This document shows, piece after piece, positions 27,595-37,851 of a stretch of 54,499 nt of DNA. Under the pieces are notes generated by a model. The model was not told the DNA's origin and ran no database searches. It was given only the letters and a program-made list of their open reading frames with translations. Numbering within the stretch: the stretch's first letter is position 1; each line of letters starts with the position of its first letter. Source of the stretch: Sediminibacterium ginsengisoli (lineage in GTDB: Bacteria > Bacteroidota > Bacteroidia > Chitinophagales > Chitinophagaceae); contig CAMBEQ010000015.1 of NCBI GenBank assembly GCA_945865545.1, positions 1-54,499 of the forward strand. The letters run 5' to 3'. A program made the position numbers and the translations under genes.

Positions 27595-28977
27595 ATGATG
27601 CAATTTATAGGTCATTTCCACCCCCTTATTGTACATATGCCTATAGGCATCATGCTTCTAGGGGGTTTTCTACTATTTTACCAAGGCCCCCAATTAAACA
27701 AATTTGATAAAGTTATTTCCTTGGCTTTCTTAGTGGGAAGTATTAGTGCCACTTTAGCCTGTTTCACTGGATGGCTATTAGCTCAATCAGGCGAGTACGA
27801 CAGCGTATTAATACAAAAACATCAATGGGTAGGTATCGCCACTGCTGCAATTGGATGGACGATTTATTTTAATAAATATAAAAAAGTTTTAGCCATTAGC
27901 TTAGTGGTGTTAATAATAATAACGGGGCATTTGGGGACTACTTTAACACATGGCGAAAACTATTTATTTAGTTCAAATAAAGAAGAAAATATTGAACAAA
28001 AAAATATTATAGTAGCAAAAAAAATTGAAACAGTTTTAAAAGGTAAGGATTCCATTAAAATAGTAAGTTATAATGAATACAAAGAAGAAATAAAACCCAT
28101 CTTACAAGTACGATGTTATAATTGTCACGGCCCCTTAAAACAAAAAGGTGGCCTTCGCTTAGACAGTGAATCATTTATAAAAAAAGGCAGCAAAGAGGAT
28201 ATTGTATTGGTAGTGAACAACCCGCTAAAAAGTAAAATGTACACTAATTTAGTTTTACCAATGGAGGATGACAAACATATGCCTCCTAAGGGTAAACATC
28301 AACTTACTAACCAAGAAATTACGACCATTAAGCAATGGATTGCAAATGGAGCTTCTTTTGAAGACAAAATAGATACGATAACAAATAGTCTAAAAGAATC
28401 TACAGCAGATTCTGTGTATTTAATGGAAATAAATAAAGTCAAAGCGATTGGTACTAAATTACTATCTGTCGTAAAAGAAAATAGGCCAATTGCAATTAAT
28501 AGTGCAACCATAGAGTTGTTTAAGAATAAAAATATACTATTAACCAGTTTGGAGGAAGGATCTAACTTTATCGTTGCTAACTTTATAAATGCAGTGCCTT
28601 TCAATAGTGAGGACATTGCTGATTTAAAATTAATTAAAAATCAATTATCTGTATTAAAACTTTCTAATTTACCCATAAAAGACAGTGACATTAAAATCAT
28701 CAGTAATTTTAAAAATATCACCAGGCTAAATCTAGAAAACACAGCCATTACTGACGAATCAATTACCTACCTGAATCAATTGCCTAAATTAGAGCAACTT
28801 AACTTATACGGAACCAATATTACAGATGAAAGTTTAAAACAATTGTCGATGTATAAAAATTTATCCGTACTTTATTTATGGAAAACAAAGGTGACCAAAG
28901 CGGGCATTGAAAATTTTGTAAAAATAAAGCCAAATGTAAAAATTGAAATGGGCGATTTTAAATTTCAAAAAAAATGA
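27595..28977 (+). CDS. DUF2231 membrane / cytochrome-type / LRR fusion protein
   Basis: About 461 residues from the tandem ATG at 27595/27598; the frame is open back to a TTG at 27535, but MMQFIGHFHPLIVHMPIG is the usual DUF2231 start. Order of parts: four membrane helices of DUF2231 (about 1-120), a planctomycete-type cytochrome segment with a CYNCH heme motif (Cys174-His178) and MPPKGKHQLT, then leucine-rich repeats (about 350-450: LTRLNLENTAITDESITYL type). It overlaps the next gene by 4 bp (ATGA), so the two are translationally coupled. Function is unknown; the layout suggests a membrane-anchored redox or recognition partner of the DUF1553 and DUF1501 proteins. Confidence 0.85.
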   Translation: MMQFIGHFHPLIVHMPIGIMLLGGFLLFYQGPQLNKFDKVISLAFLVGSISATLACFTGWLLAQSGEYDSVLIQKHQWVGIATAAIGWTIYFNKYKKVLAISLVVLIIITGHLGTTLTHGENYLFSSNKEENIEQKNIIVAKKIETVLKGKDSIKIVSYNEYKEEIKPILQVRCYNCHGPLKQKGGLRLDSESFIKKGSKEDIVLVVNNPLKSKMYTNLVLPMEDDKHMPPKGKHQLTNQEITTIKQWIANGASFEDKIDTITNSLKESTADSVYLMEINKVKAIGTKLLSVVKENRPIAINSATIELFKNKNILLTSLEEGSNFIVANFINAVPFNSEDIADLKLIKNQLSVLKLSNLPIKDSDIKIISNFKNITRLNLENTAITDESITYLNQLPKLEQLNLYGTNITDESLKQLSMYKNLSVLYLWKTKVTKAGIENFVKIKPNVKIEMGDFKFQKK

Positions 28978-31900
28978 AAAAGTATTATTTAATAATAGGT
29001 TTTATTATTTTTCTGTTTGCATTTAATGCAAGCTCAAAACTACCGGAAGAGGTCGCGGCCGCTTATAAAGAATTACCAACCATCATCGATTATAATGAGC
29101 ATGTAAAACCAATTTTATCAGATAAATGCTACGCTTGTCATGGCCCTGATATTACAAAGCAAAAAGCAGGTCTTAGATTAGATATTGCCGATTCAGCCTA
29201 TGCTCCATTAAAAGAAAGCCCAGGCAAAGTGGCCATTTTCCCTGGCAACTTAAATAAAAGTGAATTATTCCATCGTATTATATCTAAGGATCCAGAATAC
29301 ATGATGCCAATGCCAAAGTCTCACTTAAGTTTAAGTGCAAAGGAAAAAGCGATACTTATTAAATGGATAGAAAATGGCGCCGTATATAAGCCTCATTGGG
29401 CATTTGTAGCCCCTATAAAAAAGTCTATCCCAATGATTTTTAACTTAAATGTAAATAACCCAATAGATAATTTTGTTTTTAGTAAAATACAACAAGAAGG
29501 ACTTCAACCCTCCCCCGCTGCGTCAAGAGAAATATTATTAAGAAGAGCTTCATTGGACTTAACTGGACTACCCCCTACTATAGAGGAATTGGATCAGTTT
29601 TTAAATGATAAAAGTGCCAATGCATATGAAAAACAAGTGGATAGGTTAATGAGCTCTCCACATTATGGAGAAAAAATGGCAACACAGTGGCTTGACCTAG
29701 CTCGTTTTGCAGACTCTTACGGCTATACGGTTGATCGAACAAGAGACATGTCCGTTTATAGAGATTGGGTGATTCAATCATTTAATGAAAATTTATCTTA
29801 CAAAAATTTTATAGAATATCAATTGGCTGGCGATTTAATGTCCTCCCCAACTAAGGAAATGATTATTGCCACCGCTTTTAATAGGAACCATCCACAAAAT
29901 ATGGAAGGAGGAATTATAGAATCAGAGTTCCAAACTGAATATGTAATGGACCGCACCAATACCTTTGGGGAAGCTTTTTTATCTATTTCTGTGGGATGCG
30001 CAAGATGTCATGATCATAAATACGACCCTGTTTCCCAAGAAAACTATTACCAACTATATAGCTTTTTTAATAATGTGAAAGAAGCGGGTCAAATTTCCTG
30101 GAACGACGATATGCCCACCCCTACTTTATTATTACCAACAAAAGATGAAGAGAAAACTATACAATATATTAAGGCTAAAATAAATGAAAAGGAGAACCAG
30201 TTAAAAGAAGTATCAAAAAGCACTCGAATGGACTTTTTAAATTGGGTGGACGAAGAAAAATATAAAACCATTGAGCAGGATGGCCTATCCAACTCTTTTC
30301 TACAGGCTTATTTTACATTCGAAGATTCATTAAATAATAGTGTCTCCGATACCAATCATGCTATCATGAGGCAGGATTGGGAAACTAAAAGCGAGAAGCC
30401 CTTATTAGAAAAAAATAGTAATGGGCAACACCTAAAATTAAATGGGGATGTTTATTTAGATTTAAAAAATATTGGAATTTTTAGAAAATCAGACCCTTTT
30501 ACAATTGGCGTTTGGCTATCAATTCCAAAAGATATGAAAGAAGGTGTTATTTTTCACAAAAGCAATGCAGAAAGATTATACAATTTTAAAGGATACAATG
30601 TGTCGATGAATAACAACAGACTTGAAATGACCATGGCACACACGGCACCCTCCAATGCCATTACCAAAGTAGCCTTGACGGATGTCCCACGAAATAAATG
30701 GATTCAGTTAACCATGACCTACGATGGCAGTTCGGAAGCCAAAGGATTAAATTTATTTATAGATGGCGCCCCATTGGCTATGGAAACTGTGATTGATCAA
30801 TTATATAAAGACATCGTATTTTTTAACAAAGAGGAGCCTGCCTTACAATTTGGCGCGTGGTATCGTGGTCTTGGTTTTAAAGATGGAAAAATAGATGAGA
30901 TTAGTGTTTACAATAGAGTATTAACTACTTTTGAAATTAAAGTTTTAGCTAAAAAAGCCAATTGGGGGGAAGTTATTCAAAAGTCAAGAAAACAATTGAC
31001 CAAAGAGGATCTTGAAATTTTGAAAGAATATTATACCTCAGCCATTGATCCCCAAATTATAGAAGCCAGAACTGCACTTCAATTACAGAGAAAAATATTT
31101 TCAGACTCTACTGAAAATATAAAAGAATTAATGGTTATGCAGGAAATGGCCAAGCCAAAGAAAACTTATTTATTAAGCAGGGGGCAATACGATGCGCCAT
31201 CAAAGGAAGTATTTCCCAATACACCAGAAAGAATATTTCCATTCCCTACCCATTTACCAAAGAATAGATATGGTTTAGCGCAATGGCTTACCGATGAACG
31301 CAACCCACTAACGGCAAGAGTAGCGGTGAATCATTTATGGCAAAATTTCTTTGGCAATGGTATTGTAAAGACTGCAGAAGATTTTGGAAATCAAGGTGAA
31401 ATGCCAAGTCATTTAGATTTATTGGATTGGCTGGCTCTTGAGTTTAAAGAAAATGGGTGGAACGTAAAAAAATTGAATAAGTTAATAGTGATGTCTGCTA
31501 CCTATCAACAAGATTCTAAAGCAAGTTTGATAGCCAAAGAAAAAGATCCCGAAAATAAATTGCTAGCAAGAGGTCCAGCCAATAGATTGACTTCGGAAAT
31601 GATTCGTGATAATGCCTTAACGGCTTGTGGCATACTAAATAAAAAAATTGGAGGAAAAAGTTTTTACCCCTATCAGCCAGAAGGATTGTGGGAGATTAAT
31701 AATACCAACTATATTCAGGACAGTACAGATGAAATTTATAGAAGAAGTTTATACATCGTTCTTAAAAGAACAGTGCCTAATCCCACGCTTGCTAATTTCG
31801 ATGGGCCTTCAAGAGCCTCCTGTGTGGTAAGAAGACAATCCACCAATACGCCTTTGCAAGCCCTAGTTACTTTAAATGACCCTACCTTTATCGAAGCTGC

Positions 31901-32189
31901 TAAAATAATGGGGGAAGAAATGAGCAAGCAACCAAATAGTCAAAGTGCCATCAATGATGTATACAGAAAATTGACAGGAACATCACCCACCTCAAAAGAA
32001 ATTGCATTACTTACCGCTTTACAACAAAACGAATACAGTAAATTTAAATCCAACCCAAATAAAATTAAAGGGTGGTTGAATACAGGCTTATATAAAATAA
32101 ATAAAACATTAGACCCCTCATTGGTGGCAGCAAATACCGTGGTAGCAAGTACCATTTTAAATTCAGACGCCACAATAACAAAAAGATAA
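28974..32189 (+). CDS. PSCyt1-DUF1549-LamG-DUF1553 (PSD1) secreted protein
   Basis: 1071 residues with a signal peptide (about 1-20). Parts in order: a PSCyt1 cytochrome segment with CYACH (Cys52-His56), DUF1549/PSCyt2 (about 150-360) with a second heme-type motif CARCHDHKYDP (Cys342-His346), a concanavalin-like LamG domain (about 440-650) and DUF1553/PSD1 (about 760-1040: YGLAQWLTDERNPLTARVAVN and RRSLYIVLKRTVPNPTLANFDGP). This architecture is abundant in Planctomycetes and found in some Bacteroidota, without a proven biochemical function. A carbohydrate-linked redox role is often guessed. It overlaps the upstream gene by 4 bp and the DUF1501 gene follows after 4 bp. Confidence 0.9.
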   Translation: MKKYYLIIGFIIFLFAFNASSKLPEEVAAAYKELPTIIDYNEHVKPILSDKCYACHGPDITKQKAGLRLDIADSAYAPLKESPGKVAIFPGNLNKSELFHRIISKDPEYMMPMPKSHLSLSAKEKAILIKWIENGAVYKPHWAFVAPIKKSIPMIFNLNVNNPIDNFVFSKIQQEGLQPSPAASREILLRRASLDLTGLPPTIEELDQFLNDKSANAYEKQVDRLMSSPHYGEKMATQWLDLARFADSYGYTVDRTRDMSVYRDWVIQSFNENLSYKNFIEYQLAGDLMSSPTKEMIIATAFNRNHPQNMEGGIIESEFQTEYVMDRTNTFGEAFLSISVGCARCHDHKYDPVSQENYYQLYSFFNNVKEAGQISWNDDMPTPTLLLPTKDEEKTIQYIKAKINEKENQLKEVSKSTRMDFLNWVDEEKYKTIEQDGLSNSFLQAYFTFEDSLNNSVSDTNHAIMRQDWETKSEKPLLEKNSNGQHLKLNGDVYLDLKNIGIFRKSDPFTIGVWLSIPKDMKEGVIFHKSNAERLYNFKGYNVSMNNNRLEMTMAHTAPSNAITKVALTDVPRNKWIQLTMTYDGSSEAKGLNLFIDGAPLAMETVIDQLYKDIVFFNKEEPALQFGAWYRGLGFKDGKIDEISVYNRVLTTFEIKVLAKKANWGEVIQKSRKQLTKEDLEILKEYYTSAIDPQIIEARTALQLQRKIFSDSTENIKELMVMQEMAKPKKTYLLSRGQYDAPSKEVFPNTPERIFPFPTHLPKNRYGLAQWLTDERNPLTARVAVNHLWQNFFGNGIVKTAEDFGNQGEMPSHLDLLDWLALEFKENGWNVKKLNKLIVMSATYQQDSKASLIAKEKDPENKLLARGPANRLTSEMIRDNALTACGILNKKIGGKSFYPYQPEGLWEINNTNYIQDSTDEIYRRSLYIVLKRTVPNPTLANFDGPSRASCVVRRQSTNTPLQALVTLNDPTFIEAAKIMGEEMSKQPNSQSAINDVYRKLTGTSPTSKEIALLTALQQNEYSKFKSNPNKIKGWLNTGLYKINKTLDPSLVAANTVVASTILNSDATITKR

Positions 32190-32193
32190 TAGT

Positions 32194-33669
32194 ATGGGAC
32201 ACGATCCAGATTTTAAAATACAGCATCCCGATTTTGAGCAGTTGAATAAAAGATTAGAAAGAAGGGATTTCTTAAAAAAAACTGCAGGTGGTTTAGGTGC
32301 TCTGGCATTAGGTACTTTATTAAGTGGCAGTATTTCTAGCAAAACCTTTGAACAACAAATTTTAGACGCCTTACCCACCATAGCTCCTAAAGCAAAAAGA
32401 GTGCTTTACTTATTTATGAGTGGGGGTCCTTCCCAATTTGAAACATTTGATTATAAACCGATGCTAAGTTCGATGCTAGGAAAAGGACTTCCAGAATCGG
32501 TAAGAAATGGACAAAGACTCACAGGAATGAGTGCTAATCAATCCATATTACCCATTGCACCCTCTTTTTGTGACTTTAAGCAATATGGAAAAAGTAAAAC
32601 CTGGGTAAGCGATCTATTACCTTATACCGCAGAAGTGGTAGATGAATTGTGTATCATTAAATCCATGTATACCGAACAAATTAATCACGACCCGGCGCTT
32701 ACATTTTTTCAAACAGGGCATCAGCTTCCTGGTCGACCATCGATTGGTTCATGGTTGAGTTATGGTTTAGGTTCTGAAAATAAAAATTTGCCTGCTTTTA
32801 TAGTGTTGGTTTCAAAAAATGCATCAAGAGACCAGCCTTTGTATGCAAGATTATGGGGCAATGGATTTTTACCATCACAACACCAAGGGGTGCAATTTAG
32901 ATCAGGCAATGACCCGGTTTTATTTTTAAACAACCCCGAAGGATACGATGGAAAAGATAGAAAAGAAATGCTCAGTTATTTAAACAAGTTAAATGAGATG
33001 CAAAATGATATTTGGGGAGATCCGGAAGTAGAGGCAAGAATGTCACAATACGAATTGGCTTTTAGAATGCAAACTTCAGTGCCTGACGTGATGGACACTT
33101 CCAATGAAACAGACGAAGTATTTGAATTGTATGGACCGGAAAGTAGAGATAAAGGCACTTATGCAGCCAATTGTATTTTGGCTAGAAAATTATTAGAAAA
33201 AGATGTTCGCTTTGTTCAATTGTATCACCAAGGTTGGGATCATCATGGATCCTTGCCACAAGGTATGAAGCAACAATGCAAACAAACCGATCAACCCACC
33301 GCTGCATTAATTATGGACTTAAAAAGAAGAGGCATGCTAGAAGATACTTTAGTTATTTGGGGAGGTGAATTTGGAAGGACTGTTTATTCCCAAGGTAAAT
33401 TAGAGAAAGACAATTATGGCAGAGACCACCATCCTCGTTGCTTTACCATGTGGATGGCAGGCGCTGGTGTAAAACCAGGCATGTCTTATGGCGCAACTGA
33501 TGACTATAGTTATAATATTATAAAAAATCCAGTTCATGTTCATGATTTTCAAGCAACCCTATTGCATATTATGGGATTAAATCATGAAAACTTGGTATAC
33601 AAATATCAAGGAAGGCGATTCCGATTAACGGATGTGTCTGGAAAAATAATTAAAGAAATATTATCATAG
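32194..33669 (+). CDS. DUF1501 protein exported by the Tat pathway
   Basis: 491 residues. A twin-arginine signal, ERRDFLKKTAGGLGALALGTLLSG (Arg23-Arg24), precedes a DUF1501 domain related to the alkaline-phosphatase/sulfatase fold: YLFMSGGPSQFETFDYKP, WGGEFGRTVYSQG, DNYGRDHHP and the late HVHDFQATLLHIMGL carry candidate metal ligands. There is no CxPxR formylglycine motif, so it is not an ordinary sulfatase. Tat export suggests a cofactor or metal inserted in the cytoplasm. It is the third gene of the operon, 4 bp after the DUF1553 gene. DUF1553 and DUF1501 proteins are widely found side by side. Confidence 0.92.
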   Translation: MGHDPDFKIQHPDFEQLNKRLERRDFLKKTAGGLGALALGTLLSGSISSKTFEQQILDALPTIAPKAKRVLYLFMSGGPSQFETFDYKPMLSSMLGKGLPESVRNGQRLTGMSANQSILPIAPSFCDFKQYGKSKTWVSDLLPYTAEVVDELCIIKSMYTEQINHDPALTFFQTGHQLPGRPSIGSWLSYGLGSENKNLPAFIVLVSKNASRDQPLYARLWGNGFLPSQHQGVQFRSGNDPVLFLNNPEGYDGKDRKEMLSYLNKLNEMQNDIWGDPEVEARMSQYELAFRMQTSVPDVMDTSNETDEVFELYGPESRDKGTYAANCILARKLLEKDVRFVQLYHQGWDHHGSLPQGMKQQCKQTDQPTAALIMDLKRRGMLEDTLVIWGGEFGRTVYSQGKLEKDNYGRDHHPRCFTMWMAGAGVKPGMSYGATDDYSYNIIKNPVHVHDFQATLLHIMGLNHENLVYKYQGRRFRLTDVSGKIIKEILS

Positions 33670-33722
33670 GATTCAACCTTTGATAACTTTAACTAATAGT
33701 GGTTCTTTTTAAAATAAATTTC

Positions 33723-36134
33723 TTATTCTATATATTTAACCACTCGGGCAAGCTTTCCATTGGCATTAGTACCCTCTAAAACTATTTGTAATTTTTTACT
33801 AATGTCATTATTATAAAATTCTAATCTTATCCTAGGATTGCGTTTATTAGTTAGAACATAAGGATTCCAATACAATGTGGTTCGTTGATCCAATTCAAAG
33901 TTTTCAGTTGGCTTCTCATAATCTGGATTAAAAAATTCCTTAAATACAGAATAACCTCCTAAAACTTTATATTCCAATCCTTCGCTTTTTATGTTTTTTC
34001 CTTTGGTGCTAGTGCCCCGCTTTGTATAAATAGCAATGGCTCCACCACTTCCACCTCCAGCAGAACCAAAAAATGGAGGCCTAATGGCTTTGATATAAGC
34101 TATATCAGCAATGGGTATATTTTGTACCGATTCTAATGGCGTGTTCAATTCATTAACAAAGAAATCAGTTCTATTGCCTCTCCAAGTAGCAGAAGCCTGC
34201 GAGCCAAAAGCATTAATAGTCAATCCTGGCACTTTTGATTGTAGAAAGGTCAATACACTAATTGAGCCAAGTGCGTATGGATCGGTCGATAAATCAAAAG
34301 AAGTACCATCTCCTCCAGAGAAAAAGCCAGTAGCATATTTTTCATCTAGTAACTGTATTGGAGACTTCACTTTAGACTTTACTACCACTTCTTTTAAAGT
34401 AACCGATTCTAATAATTTTTTTTGCTTTTCTTGTTCAAGTAAAATAAAATTTAATTTAGACCTAGCCATACTGTCATTCCAATTTCGATGAAAAACATCA
34501 GCATCAATTGGTAATTTTTTAAATTGTTGTTTCAAAAATCCATTTTCAAAATTTACTACTGCTATGTTGTTCAATTTTGAGGTACTATTTACTCCGTAAT
34601 ATATTCTTGAAGTATCAAAATAGAAAACTGATTTATCTTCAAAACTACCATCGCTTAAAATGGGAACAAATAGCATTTTATTGCTGCTATCCTTTCCTTT
34701 TATAATTACATTTAAAAGCAACTCGTCTGATAATTTTAAAGACGAACTGGCATACACTTTCCCTGAAAATTTCATAAAATCTACTTCTTTAGGATAAGTT
34801 TGAACAGGTAAAATACCTGCTTTAATTTTATCCCAATCAAATTTTCGCCATCCATTGGTAAGCATTACTAAATCTAAGTGTGCTGCCACACTATCTGCAT
34901 CACTTGAAAAATAATAAGCAGGATGATATACTTTACCGCGAATTTCATTGCTTAAAAGAAAGTCAGAATAAATAGTTTGTTGTTCTGGTAAAACAATGGA
35001 AGCATCTGTAATGGATATAGACATATTTGATTCTGTAGTATCCTTGACCATTATTTCAAGTACATTTTTACCTCTTTTAGCAACATTCGCTACAACTACT
35101 GAAAGCATCGCATTGTATTCGTGTAAACGGTTATTGACCAACATAATTCTTTCAGCAAGCGGTACCCAATCATTAGAGAATAAGGAAAACTGAACCACCC
35201 CAGTAGGTAGTTCCTCTATAGGCAAACCCACTTTCTGTATAATTCGTTCTTCTCCTTTAAAATCAACGTTATAAAGTAATTGCTGATTTTGATGGACCAA
35301 CAATCTTAGGTGCTTAAAACTTTGTGGAACATCGGAAGTTCGTTCTACCTGAACATAGGCTTTCTCAACATCCATACTAAGCTTAATTATAACACCCTCT
35401 TTATTTGCAGGCATGATGGGCGTTACCCCTTTTTGCGCATTTTCGTCTGTCCAGTTTAATTGATATTTTTCTCCAGCAACTGGTTTTAATTTAAAAAAGC
35501 CCATGCCATCATGCGCTACTTTTAAAGTATCCAACACTTTATTTTTGTCATTTACTAAAAATCCTTTTATAAATACTGGAATACCAGCACTGTTGGTGGC
35601 CTTAAAGGCTACTTTACTATTGAGTCCATTGACCAATACTCCACCTTCAGGAAAAACATCAACTCTTGTTTTTGTGGCTGTATTTGCTTTTGTTTTTGCT
35701 ATAGAACCATCATTAATAGGAATATTTTTTTCGTAAAGAAATACACTATCATCATTCAACATCCAACGCGTAAATGCTTTTAACCTTATAAAGTCACCTT
35801 TGTAATTAGCAGGCACTTCCAAACTTCCCTTGGCAGATGATTTAAATAATGGAGCAACTGTTTGTTTTAAATAATTACCATTAGCATCATACCAATTAAC
35901 ATAAATATTTTTGCTTAAAGTAGTCCATTCTAACCCAGATAAAACATAAAGTTTATAAAATATGGTTTCCCCCTTATTATACATAGTTCTATCAAAATGA
36001 ATATGCATTTTTTCATGAGGGAATTGTTGTTCATAAATATTCAATACAGAATCATAAACTTGAGCTTGGGCCTTTTCAGTAAGAAAAGTCATTAATAGCC
36101 ATACAAAACAATTCAATATTATTATTTTTTTCAT
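33723..36134 (-). CDS. MG2-like and TonB-plug-domain protein without a beta-barrel
   Basis: 803 residues with a signal peptide ending KAQAQ. An N-terminal macroglobulin-like MG2 domain (HEKMHIHFDRTMYNKGETIFYKLY) is followed by several beta-sandwich regions. A TonB-receptor plug-like segment lies at about 600-710, containing LQSKVPGLTINAF and GGAIAIYTKRG. Only about 95 residues follow the plug, too few for a 22-strand barrel. Such proteins are common in Bacteroidota; their role (envelope assembly, protease inhibition or a partner for a receptor) is unsettled. It converges with DUF1501 and has no operon partner. Confidence 0.82.
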   Translation of the reverse strand: MKKIIILNCFVWLLMTFLTEKAQAQVYDSVLNIYEQQFPHEKMHIHFDRTMYNKGETIFYKLYVLSGLEWTTLSKNIYVNWYDANGNYLKQTVAPLFKSSAKGSLEVPANYKGDFIRLKAFTRWMLNDDSVFLYEKNIPINDGSIAKTKANTATKTRVDVFPEGGVLVNGLNSKVAFKATNSAGIPVFIKGFLVNDKNKVLDTLKVAHDGMGFFKLKPVAGEKYQLNWTDENAQKGVTPIMPANKEGVIIKLSMDVEKAYVQVERTSDVPQSFKHLRLLVHQNQQLLYNVDFKGEERIIQKVGLPIEELPTGVVQFSLFSNDWVPLAERIMLVNNRLHEYNAMLSVVVANVAKRGKNVLEIMVKDTTESNMSISITDASIVLPEQQTIYSDFLLSNEIRGKVYHPAYYFSSDADSVAAHLDLVMLTNGWRKFDWDKIKAGILPVQTYPKEVDFMKFSGKVYASSSLKLSDELLLNVIIKGKDSSNKMLFVPILSDGSFEDKSVFYFDTSRIYYGVNSTSKLNNIAVVNFENGFLKQQFKKLPIDADVFHRNWNDSMARSKLNFILLEQEKQKKLLESVTLKEVVVKSKVKSPIQLLDEKYATGFFSGGDGTSFDLSTDPYALGSISVLTFLQSKVPGLTINAFGSQASATWRGNRTDFFVNELNTPLESVQNIPIADIAYIKAIRPPFFGSAGGGSGGAIAIYTKRGTSTKGKNIKSEGLEYKVLGGYSVFKEFFNPDYEKPTENFELDQRTTLYWNPYVLTNKRNPRIRLEFYNNDISKKLQIVLEGTNANGKLARVVKYIE

Positions 36135-36225
36135 CTTCGCTTAGTTTTTCGATAGCTTATATTAATCACTTGTCAAAGTTAGGTATTTGTATAGGATAGC
36201 ACCTTAAAAAAAAGAAGAAAATAAA

Positions 36226-36639
36226 CTATAAATTCTCAAAAGCTTTCATCATAAAAATGGCGGTTTCTCCAAATTCTTTGCCTTTGTTCATTCTGTCAAT
36301 GGCAGCTCTTTCCAAGGCCAACTCCTCTGTTTGAGTGGTAAGGATCCCAAATATAATTGGCGTAGTATTTAATGCAGACAATTGGCTAATCCCATGGGTC
36401 ACATATTGACAAACATATTCATAGTGGTCCGTATCGCCTTTGATAATAGCGCCAATTACAATGATAGACTTATACTTACCAGTACTAATTAATTTATTGG
36501 CATACACGACTGTTTCCACTGCACCGGGACATTCAAATAAAGTAAATGTCCGCTTTTCTTGAGTCAAATAATCAACACAACCCTTTTCTAACAAATTGGT
36601 GATTTCTGGATTGAACTGTGCTTTTATAATGGCAATCAT
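36226..36639 (-). CDS. ribH: 6,7-dimethyl-8-ribityllumazine synthase
   Basis: 137 residues, shorter than the usual ~155 because the N-terminal strand is brief; stops upstream rule out a longer form. CPGAVETVVYANKLI and GAIIKGDTDHYEYVCQYVTHGI are the active-site segments, with the catalytic His in TDHYEYVC. It condenses the ribBA product (dihydroxybutanone phosphate) with the pyrimidine intermediate. It is the last gene of ribE-ribBA-ribH and starts 11 bp after ribBA. The short N-terminus may affect whether it forms pentamers or capsids. Confidence 0.93.
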   Translation of the reverse strand: MIAIIKAQFNPEITNLLEKGCVDYLTQEKRTFTLFECPGAVETVVYANKLISTGKYKSIIVIGAIIKGDTDHYEYVCQYVTHGISQLSALNTTPIIFGILTTQTEELALERAAIDRMNKGKEFGETAIFMMKAFENL

Positions 36640-36650
36640 GGTTTAATAAT

Positions 36651-37850
36651 TTAATTAAATTTTAAAGTATGGTGTCCAAGTTGTATTTTATCTGAAAGGT
36701 ATTTTTGATTTTGTTCAGTGGAAGTAACTGGTACCTGCAAAACATCAAAATTGAAATTTGCATTTTTAAGTGCATTTACTTTCTCAGGGTTATTGCTCAC
36801 TAAACTAAAGTTATTTATATCCAAAGCTTTTAACATCCAAATGGCATCAATATAGTTTCTATTGTCCTTTGGCAAGCCTAATTGCTCATTGGCTTCATAA
36901 GTATTATGACCTTTTTCTTGTAAAGCATAGGCTGCAATTTTATTGCCAATACCAATACCTCGACCTTCATGCCCTCTTAAGTATACTATATAACCATGCC
37001 CATTTTCGGCAATCAATGCTAATGAATCATGTAATTGTTGTTGACAATCGCATCTTAAACTTCCAAAAACATCTCCAGTTAAACATTCACTATGGATTCT
37101 TACTACAGGCTTATTTTGACTGGTTTTCATACTTATTAATACCTGCTCCTTACCAGTTAAATAATTTTCGAACACTTCGATGTCAAAATTGCCAAATGAA
37201 GTTGGTAAGCTAGATTTTGAAACAAAAAGTAAATGATTTTCGTTTTGATTTCTATAATCTATGATTTGCTGTATAGTAATTATTTTAAGCTCCAATGTTT
37301 CAGCAAAATTAAAAAGCTCCTCTCTTCTCATCATATTACCCTCTGCATCCATGACTTCGCAAATGATCGCAGCTGGCTCATGTCCAGTTAATTTACACAA
37401 ATCAACTGCTGCTTCGGTATGCCCTTGTCTTGCCAATACTCCATTTACTTTAGATACCACTGGAAATAAATGACCTGGTTTAATAAAATCAGTTGGTAGG
37501 CTATTGGGATTTGCAATTTGAGCAGCGGTAATAGCACGCTCTTTAGAGGAAATACCTGTCGTAATGCCCAAAGCAGCACTAGCATCAATAGAGTCGTAAA
37601 AGGCGGTATGAAAAGGATCCAATTGATTCGATGGTACAGGGGATAGATTTAATCGAGTGGCAATTTTTGAATCTATAGCAATGCATACTAATCCTTTTGC
37701 GCTGGTGGCGCAAAGATTAATTTTTTCTTGTGTGGCAGCGTCGGCTGGAAAAACGATATCTCCTTCATTTTCTCTTGACTCATCATCCACTACAAGAATT
37801 GGATTGCCATTTTTAAATGCTAATAAAGCATCTTCAATTGTATTAAACAT
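36651..37850 (-). CDS. ribBA: Bifunctional DHBP synthase / GTP cyclohydrolase II
   Basis: 399 residues. The N-terminal half is 3,4-dihydroxy-2-butanone-4-phosphate synthase (VVDDESRENEGDIVF, KPGHLFPV, GHTEAAVDLCKLTG). The C-terminal half is GTP cyclohydrolase II with its zinc site HSECLTGDVFGSLRCDCQ and LRGHEGRGIGIGNK. It supplies both branches of riboflavin synthesis. Its start is 1 bp from the stop of ribE, so translation is probably coupled. All key residues of both halves appear intact. Confidence 0.96.
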   Translation of the reverse strand: MFNTIEDALLAFKNGNPILVVDDESRENEGDIVFPADAATQEKINLCATSAKGLVCIAIDSKIATRLNLSPVPSNQLDPFHTAFYDSIDASAALGITTGISSKERAITAAQIANPNSLPTDFIKPGHLFPVVSKVNGVLARQGHTEAAVDLCKLTGHEPAAIICEVMDAEGNMMRREELFNFAETLELKIITIQQIIDYRNQNENHLLFVSKSSLPTSFGNFDIEVFENYLTGKEQVLISMKTSQNKPVVRIHSECLTGDVFGSLRCDCQQQLHDSLALIAENGHGYIVYLRGHEGRGIGIGNKIAAYALQEKGHNTYEANEQLGLPKDNRNYIDAIWMLKALDINNFSLVSNNPEKVNALKNANFNFDVLQVPVTSTEQNQKYLSDKIQLGHHTLKFN

Positions 37851-37851
37851 T

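Noticed and set aside
32194..33669. Calling the DUF1501 protein a sulfatase
   Set aside because: It has no CxPxR/CxAxR formylglycine motif; it shares only the broader fold.
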